Origin: Apostichopus japonicus
Lineage: Eukaryota; Echinodermata; Holothuroidea; Aspidochirotida; Stichopodidae
Assembly: GCF_037975245.1 (NCBI RefSeq)
Contig: NC_092569.1
Span: 31,440,668-31,504,667, forward strand
Reading direction: 5' to 3'
Length of the DNA stretch: 64,000 nucleotides
In this document: one piece after another, positions 58,101 through 64,000 of the stretch
How the letters are laid out: each line of letters opens with the position of its first letter
How positions within the stretch are numbered: position 1 is the stretch's first letter
The notes under the pieces: model-generated
Seen by the model: the letters and a program-made list of their open reading frames with translations, nothing else
Databases searched by the model: none
Told to the model about the DNA's origin: nothing
Position numbers and translations under genes: made by a program

Positions 58101-61100
58101 GAAAAAAAGTAGGACGATTTTTGCCGGAGAGTTTAACATTTTATAAAGAGATGGAATATTTTATGAACATAATTCAAACTTAATATTCCTGATCGAACAT
58201 TTCTTTCATGGCCAGTGGTGTGTTGCATATTTATTTTATTTATTGTTTACATTTTATATGTACGTGGCGGGAGATTCTGACAGTCCACTGCTTCAGTAAT
58301 AAAGGTAGGTGAATCGATTATGCAAAACGTCCCTATCGATATACGCGACAGCAATAAGGCTGAATCCGGGATATAAACAATAAAAGAACTGCAGTTCGTG
58401 TTTTACAACCTCGTTTCTGAACTTGAAGGAGAATTTTTCTTTCAAATACCAGTAATAAGATTTTGAAATTACTATACATTAATTGTTTTTTGTCTATATG
58501 TAGGTGAATTCTGAATCCATTATTTGCACGTACAATATTATAGGTTCGAATATGACTTTGAGGATGTATTTCTAAGGTCAAAGGTTAAAGGTTGCTAAGG
58601 TCATTGATGGCCTCAATGTGACGTCATCCCCTACAGTTACGCACGGTATATGCTATAGTAAAGTGAATGTGATATCGAGGCCTACTCCGATGCTGGCGTT
58701 TTGACAGAATGACGTATCATATATGGGCATTATAACAGTCAATTGCCTTCTCTTTCTCTCTGTACATCTATCCATCGCCCCACCCCCCCACCACCACTCA
58801 CCCCCCCCCTTCTATATCTCTCTATCTCCACCCTCACTCCGCTTCTCTCTTTCTTTCTCTCCCTCAACACTTTAATATTTCCCTGTTACTGTTACTATAG
58901 TAAACCTATTGTATACCAAATAAGAACTTCACTGACGGTTATTATTTGCTATCCTTTTATTGATTGCCATTAATCTACGCCATTTTGTCCATTTCAAATG
59001 AACAGTTCTATCGTGGCATTATAACAGCAACGCGAATACTTAATAGTTCTGAAAGCACTTATTTTAAATAATATTTAACATTTTTTCTTGGTAGAACCAA
59101 TTATCAAAAAACCAGACAGTTTCAAATCCATTAGTCAATTAAAGTTCACAATAATTCTGCTGACAATCGAATAATATAAATGTCAGAATATTATAACACT
59201 CAGGACAAGAACACGTGTGGTTGGAATTACCTAAGCTTGTGAATAAATTTTAATTTCGTCAGTTTATATTGATACAAATCTGCTCCAACGCCATATTTTT
59301 ATTATTTAACGTAGGAGCGAAATTCACAGGTAGAATGATAGACATTATTATCATAGAGTCACAGTTAATTTGATCCTTGAAATTTTTGGTCTCATGTGTA
59401 GGATCAAAAAATTCATATCGTTTAACGAAATGTAAGAATGTTTAGACTAAAACATATATTTCTTCTAAATAAATGATTTTCCACCTGTCCCAGAAATAGG
59501 TAAAGATACCATTCCATCTTGTCCCATGTCGGTTTTAGTCAATATTAATAATACTAAGTATATTTATAGTTAAATGTTATTAAATAAAAAAAATGCCAAA
59601 TCTGAGATAAATATGGATAAATCAATTTTTTTCTGCCTTTAAATTCACAGTTTTCAAGTAAAGAAACATCGACCAGTAACGCATGGATGAGAATGACTGT
59701 GGTGAGGCCACTAGAATAAAATAGTACAACCGTTCAATGCGTTTAATCGACTCCTAAAGAAGGAAAAGAGGAAGAAATTATTTGGTGAGTAACACCTCGT
59801 GATTCTTATTATTAAGAGGACATGTGATAGGCAACCAATTGCGACATATACCTCACTGACGCATGGTCGACCTCCCATAGTAGGGCAAAATAGTTGACAA
59901 ACGACAGATTCAAAAAGGCGGTCCGACGCAATGGACATTGGCCCACAATGTTTTAACCAGTATCGGGTATATGGACCATCGTTGGGCACCCAACATGCAG
60001 CCTATACCCTGCCCTAGACTATTCAGTATAGATATAGTAAGTTTTTAGATTTTTCTCCCTTTTGTTCCAACAAGTGTTTCTCTCTGGCCGTATAGTAGAA
60101 CATTTATTGGCAACCCCTGACCTATAACCAGGGAGTTGTTCCATAACAACTCCCTGCTATAACCAAGGAAATTATTAAGATTGTCGTCGGGTTCGTTGTA
60201 TCTGAAACGGGTTTGCTAAGGTTATAACAGGAGGTTGTCCATTTGGCGTCCCTTGTCATAGTCGCTATGGTGTCTCGTGATTCTCTTGTATAAATCGCAA
60301 TACATCGTATGTCCAATTGATCGCGATGGCATTGTTGGTGTTGTAGATGTTTAAGACGTTTCCTGCTAAAATTTACACCATATAAGAAGTCATTCTTGTG
60401 AGAACTTGATTATTATTAATAAGAGTTTTACACATGGTATTGTGTTATTTTTTTAAATGGGAATAGAATAAATATACACTACTACTACTTAAAATAACCA
60501 TTCACATATTTAATTGAACCAAACAAACAAACAATTTTGAGTCAAATTAACAATGGAAAAATAATAAACTGTAAGTTAGTACTACAAATCAGAAAATGTT
60601 TCTAGAGCATTTGTGTTTGGACTTTAGTATCTAGATTATATTTGAACTTATCCCTTTCAACACTGCTTCATCACATGTCGATCACGTGTTCAATGTAATT
60701 TACTGATAACAAAGCAATCCATTATCTATCTTTCCTCTGAGAAATATAATAATACAGATGATGAGTCGTTGGGAGAACAATTGACCTTGTGTTTTAAATG
60801 CATCATTGCTCTTTCTTTTCTTATAACATGTTTTTTTTATATAATTACATTTATGACCTTAGCCTGCTTAGCTTTTGAACCCAGTTGTGTAATCACATCA
60901 TTGTGACGTAGTTGCAAACCTCTTCAACCGTATTTAATCGTGGTTGCCTCTGGTGTTTCTCGTACATGTTTAATCATTCTTTCATATCCTGCAAACCTAT
61001 CTCTCTCTCTCCCTCTCTCACTCCGGAAGTAGATAATATCAACTTTTGTCGAATGTCATTTTTCCTCATAATATTCAAAAAAATCTGGAAAAATACAATT

Positions 61101-61655
61101 AGAAAGAAATTTATTCCAAATCATTTTCCAGAATATATTTTTTTCAGACCAATACCTCAAATCAAGATAAACAATTCTAAACAGTTGAGAAAAGGGATTA
61201 TATTAAATTAAAACAGCTTCAATGACCTTGCACTAAGCAGGTGTCAAATATACACATTTCGAGGCGAAACTAGATACCATTTCCAGCCGTATCCTGCAGG
61301 CTAATTTTAAGACTATTTTTATATCACTGTAACAGGTTAGTATACGTAAAAGGTATATATATTAAATGTATACGATCTATCGATACTCTGCGCCGTTGGC
61401 AAATTCCATCAGACATCCTATTATTATGATACCACGTTTAGGCTTTTAGCAGTCGTTAAATTAGAGAGAGATTTCTTTTTCTATCTCTCTCTCTCTCTTT
61501 CATCGTACCTCCACGATGTTATACACTAATGTATTTTAGCTTTCATAAGACCTATTCGTCCTTCGGGTATTGGCTTAACTCCACTTTACATTTTGAATTT
61601 CTTCAGACTACTTTTGTTCATTTATTAAATGGATGCACTTACCAGCATGCAATAT
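55115..61655. other. Intergenic sequence with G/C-rich tracts
   Basis: A GGGGTGGGG-type run at 56,478-56,550 could form G-quadruplexes. C-rich tracts occur at 55,680 and 58,780-58,810, AT low complexity at 57,007-57,110 and a CT-rich tract at 58,740-58,865. No supported gene was found. Confidence 0.45.
60131..60156. repeat. 11-bp perfect hairpin
   Basis: AGGGAGTTGTT, CCAT, AACAACTCCCT. CTATAACCA stands just outside on both sides in direct orientation. Confidence 0.8.
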
Positions 61656-61659
61656 ATTT

Positions 61660-61708
61660 ATGTATGTATATATATATTTATGTATACGAATATGTATATG
61701 TATATGTA

Positions 61709-61774
<66 letters not shown>

Positions 61775-61784
61775 TCTATATATA

Positions 61785-61853
<69 letters not shown>
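61660..61853. repeat. TA microsatellite with TATG interruptions
   Basis: Long TA dinucleotide tract. Tyr-Ile frames in it are artefacts. Confidence 0.97.
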
Positions 61854-61855
<2 letters not shown>

Positions 61856-61859
61856 TATA

Positions 61860-64000
61860 CGTCTTAATACCCGCAGGCGACATAACCTTCAAATCCATTA
61901 TATAACAAGCAGGACTAATATAGTCTCAGGAAATATTTATAACTGTGGGATGCGACTTGGTCAAGTTTAAATCACGACACGACCATCAATCTGTGTTGAA
62001 ACGTTTCCTCTGGATAAATGTTAATTTGAAATATCAAAATGTTTCCTTGAAGGTAACTTTCACAGTCATTTATCAACTTGCTTGTTGAAGCAAAACGCAG
62101 GCTTGTCAATTCGTCAATTTGACAGCCGCCCATTCACATAATTGTGTTGATGCTAGTTCGGTATGCGTCATGTCATGTTTGAGATGTATGTAATACATAG
62201 AGAGTAGGGAAGTGCAAGCGGTTTTTGTGCGATAAATGTGAAGATTACACACGTGTCTTCGCCTTAAATTACTTTCAGGTATATGCGTTTAATAATGAAG
62301 TAGGCACAATCGTTATCCATGTCGTCGGCAGCCGCCATATTGGTGTGTCTTTAAAATGTTAATACCCACGTGTGTTGTTTTGTCGTAGGCCCTCTATATA
62401 ATTGGGATATGTACAAGTTAAATTATGCTTGGGAATGTTATACATACATGCCAGTAACTGCATATGATTTGTTAATACTAAAATTAAGCACAGAAGAATG
62501 GTAGGAAGGTTTTTGTGAAGGATGAGGAGAGGAGAGGAGGGTGGGATGTGGGAGTAGGACATGGGTAGAAGAAGTGGGCTAAACCTTCCAATATTGATAC
62601 GTATATTGACTCAATATTCAGGCAGGTCTAGCTATGACATCAGTTGAATGGTGGCATGGTGACTGTTTCTTATTGTAAAGGTAAAGTGAAATCATGTAAA
62701 GTACCAGGGGGCTGACAGTAGCAGTACCCTAGTTGTACTAGTCTTATCCGTATAACCAATTCGATGACGCTGGTAGAGGGAGGGGGCGGGGCGGGGGTGA
62801 TCAACCCTACAGAGGGCGGCAAAAAATATTTGAGAGACGGACCAAATCGAAAGATGTTCAGTGACTCTGCTCCTATGAAGTTGGTTTGAATACAGTTTTT
62901 CTTGCATTCCATGTCTTTTAGTCTTACTCAGTGGACTCATACCCCACCCCCCCCCCCCCCAACACATACACACCCAAGCCCAGGGCCGCACCCTCCTTAT
63001 AGCATTTTTGATATCCCCCTCTGACCCACCCATAAAGGTTAATGTTCCTATCTAAATCAGACAGGGAAATTGTTTAATTTCCATTCCCCTATCGATTTTC
63101 GATGAATGTAAAACTCAAACATCGGACAACAAAACCAAACCTGAATAACTGATTTCATGAAATAGATTAATGGTGAGGGTGTGCCTACAAGTTTGGGTTT
63201 TTTTCAAGAGTCACTGAGAATTGTCATCACAAGTAAATTGTATTAAACCTTTTCCTGATGGGAAAACATAGTACGATTTGATTATTTCTTTCAGAAAACG
63301 TAACATTTTCTTGAATAAAGTTCGCCGCGATTATACATTAAATTATAACAGCCGTAATGATAAGCCATATGGATTGCTGTATTCATTGGTTGTAATCATC
63401 ATGTATTCATGCAATCATGTAATCATGTAATTGTGTAATCATGTAATCACTGTAATCATTGTTTGGATGTGATCACACGGGTTTTTGGTGACTTCAGAAA
63501 GGTGTATTCAAATAGGAATGTATTACAAATCTCTTCATAGATAAGGATTTATCTTGGAACCTTAAACCTTAAACCCCAAACCACATTGTCCATCGCATGT
63601 TTTTATCGATTTATTGATTTTCTTATTTACTTTCTTAATTCTTTACATGTTGTATTAAACTTGAATCTTTGTTGAAAATATTTACAGAATTTCAAATCTT
63701 TTCGCTAGTGTTTAGAGTAATCTGTCACGGTTCTTATTTGTATTTCAAAAGCGTCAGATTTATCTACGCCCACCAAATATTTTTTTTTTTTTGTCGGGTG
63801 TAAGAAAAATAAATGGATAAGGCAAAACGAAACCTGAGATTCCTTCACGAGAATTCAAAACGAACGATTGTTTCCTGTTTCGCCAACAGCGTTGCCATGG
63901 TAATATATTAAAGCAATTGTATGATTTCAGTGTCGTCATAACTGTAAGGGTTTATTTTCTGTCATTTTTTGAAATCAAATGAATTGGCAAAAGCTTTTTG
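61860..64000. other. Intergenic sequence to window end
   Basis: It contains a degenerate AATCATGT repeat at 63,405-63,460 and a C-run at 62,945-62,960. No gene is recognised. Confidence 0.45.

Overview
This is a eukaryotic, AT-rich, repeat-laden genomic window, most likely from an invertebrate animal. The evidence is spliceosomal introns with canonical GT-AG signals, a CR1-like non-LTR retrotransposon, a tRNA-headed SINE, MITEs and many microsatellites. The abundant TAGGCCTA-type motifs around 15-16.4 kb and 20.8 kb, together with the repeat classes, made me think of a marine deuterostome such as an echinoderm. That is an impression, not a demonstration.

The left 17.5 kb is dominated by one gene on the minus strand, read from about 17,551 down to 430. 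I assembled it by hand from splice signals. The model has 24 exons, and every junction keeps a single open reading frame for about 1,189 codons. In order it encodes: a short N-terminus; a KMT5A (SETD8)-like SET lysine-methyltransferase domain (exons 3-5); eleven tandem 45-bp mini-exons, each encoding one 15-residue acidic unit; a low-complexity and basic linker over seven small exons; and a single 2.2-kb terminal exon. That last exon carries an acidic stretch, two zinc-finger-like pairs, a tyrosine-recombinase (Crypton/phage-integrase-like) catalytic domain with R, K, R, H and Y in place, and a Myb/SANT-like tail. This SET-repeat-recombinase chimera is the most interesting content of the window.

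Ten of the mini-exons sit in a nearly identical tandem array with a unit of about 484-499 bp (6.18-10.94 kb). The eleventh, diverged copy is separated from them by a 639-bp insertion (11,024-11,662) with 14-bp terminal inverted repeats and a 5-bp target duplication. Removing the insertion restores the normal unit spacing. Introns of the gene also hold a tRNA-like sequence (3.6 kb), a MITE with telomere-like TTAGGG motifs (15.26-15.52 kb), a SINE (16.7-17.04 kb) and a 130-bp duplication (17.15-17.42 kb).

From 18 kb onward I recognise no convincing protein-coding gene. There is a weak two-exon candidate on the plus strand close to the SET gene's 5' end (18.21-18.54 kb). A foldback-like element (about 18.98-21.97 kb) has arms that are inverted minisatellites. 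A LINE 3' end follows (21.98-22.39 kb), then a frameshifted CR1-like reverse transcriptase (22.49-23.94 kb, minus), of which two more 3'-end copies lie at 26.5 and 36.7 kb. The rest, to 64 kb, is AT-rich non-coding sequence with TA microsatellites, palindromes and several minisatellites (40.3, 45.8, 47.8, 49.8 and 54.4-55.1 kb).
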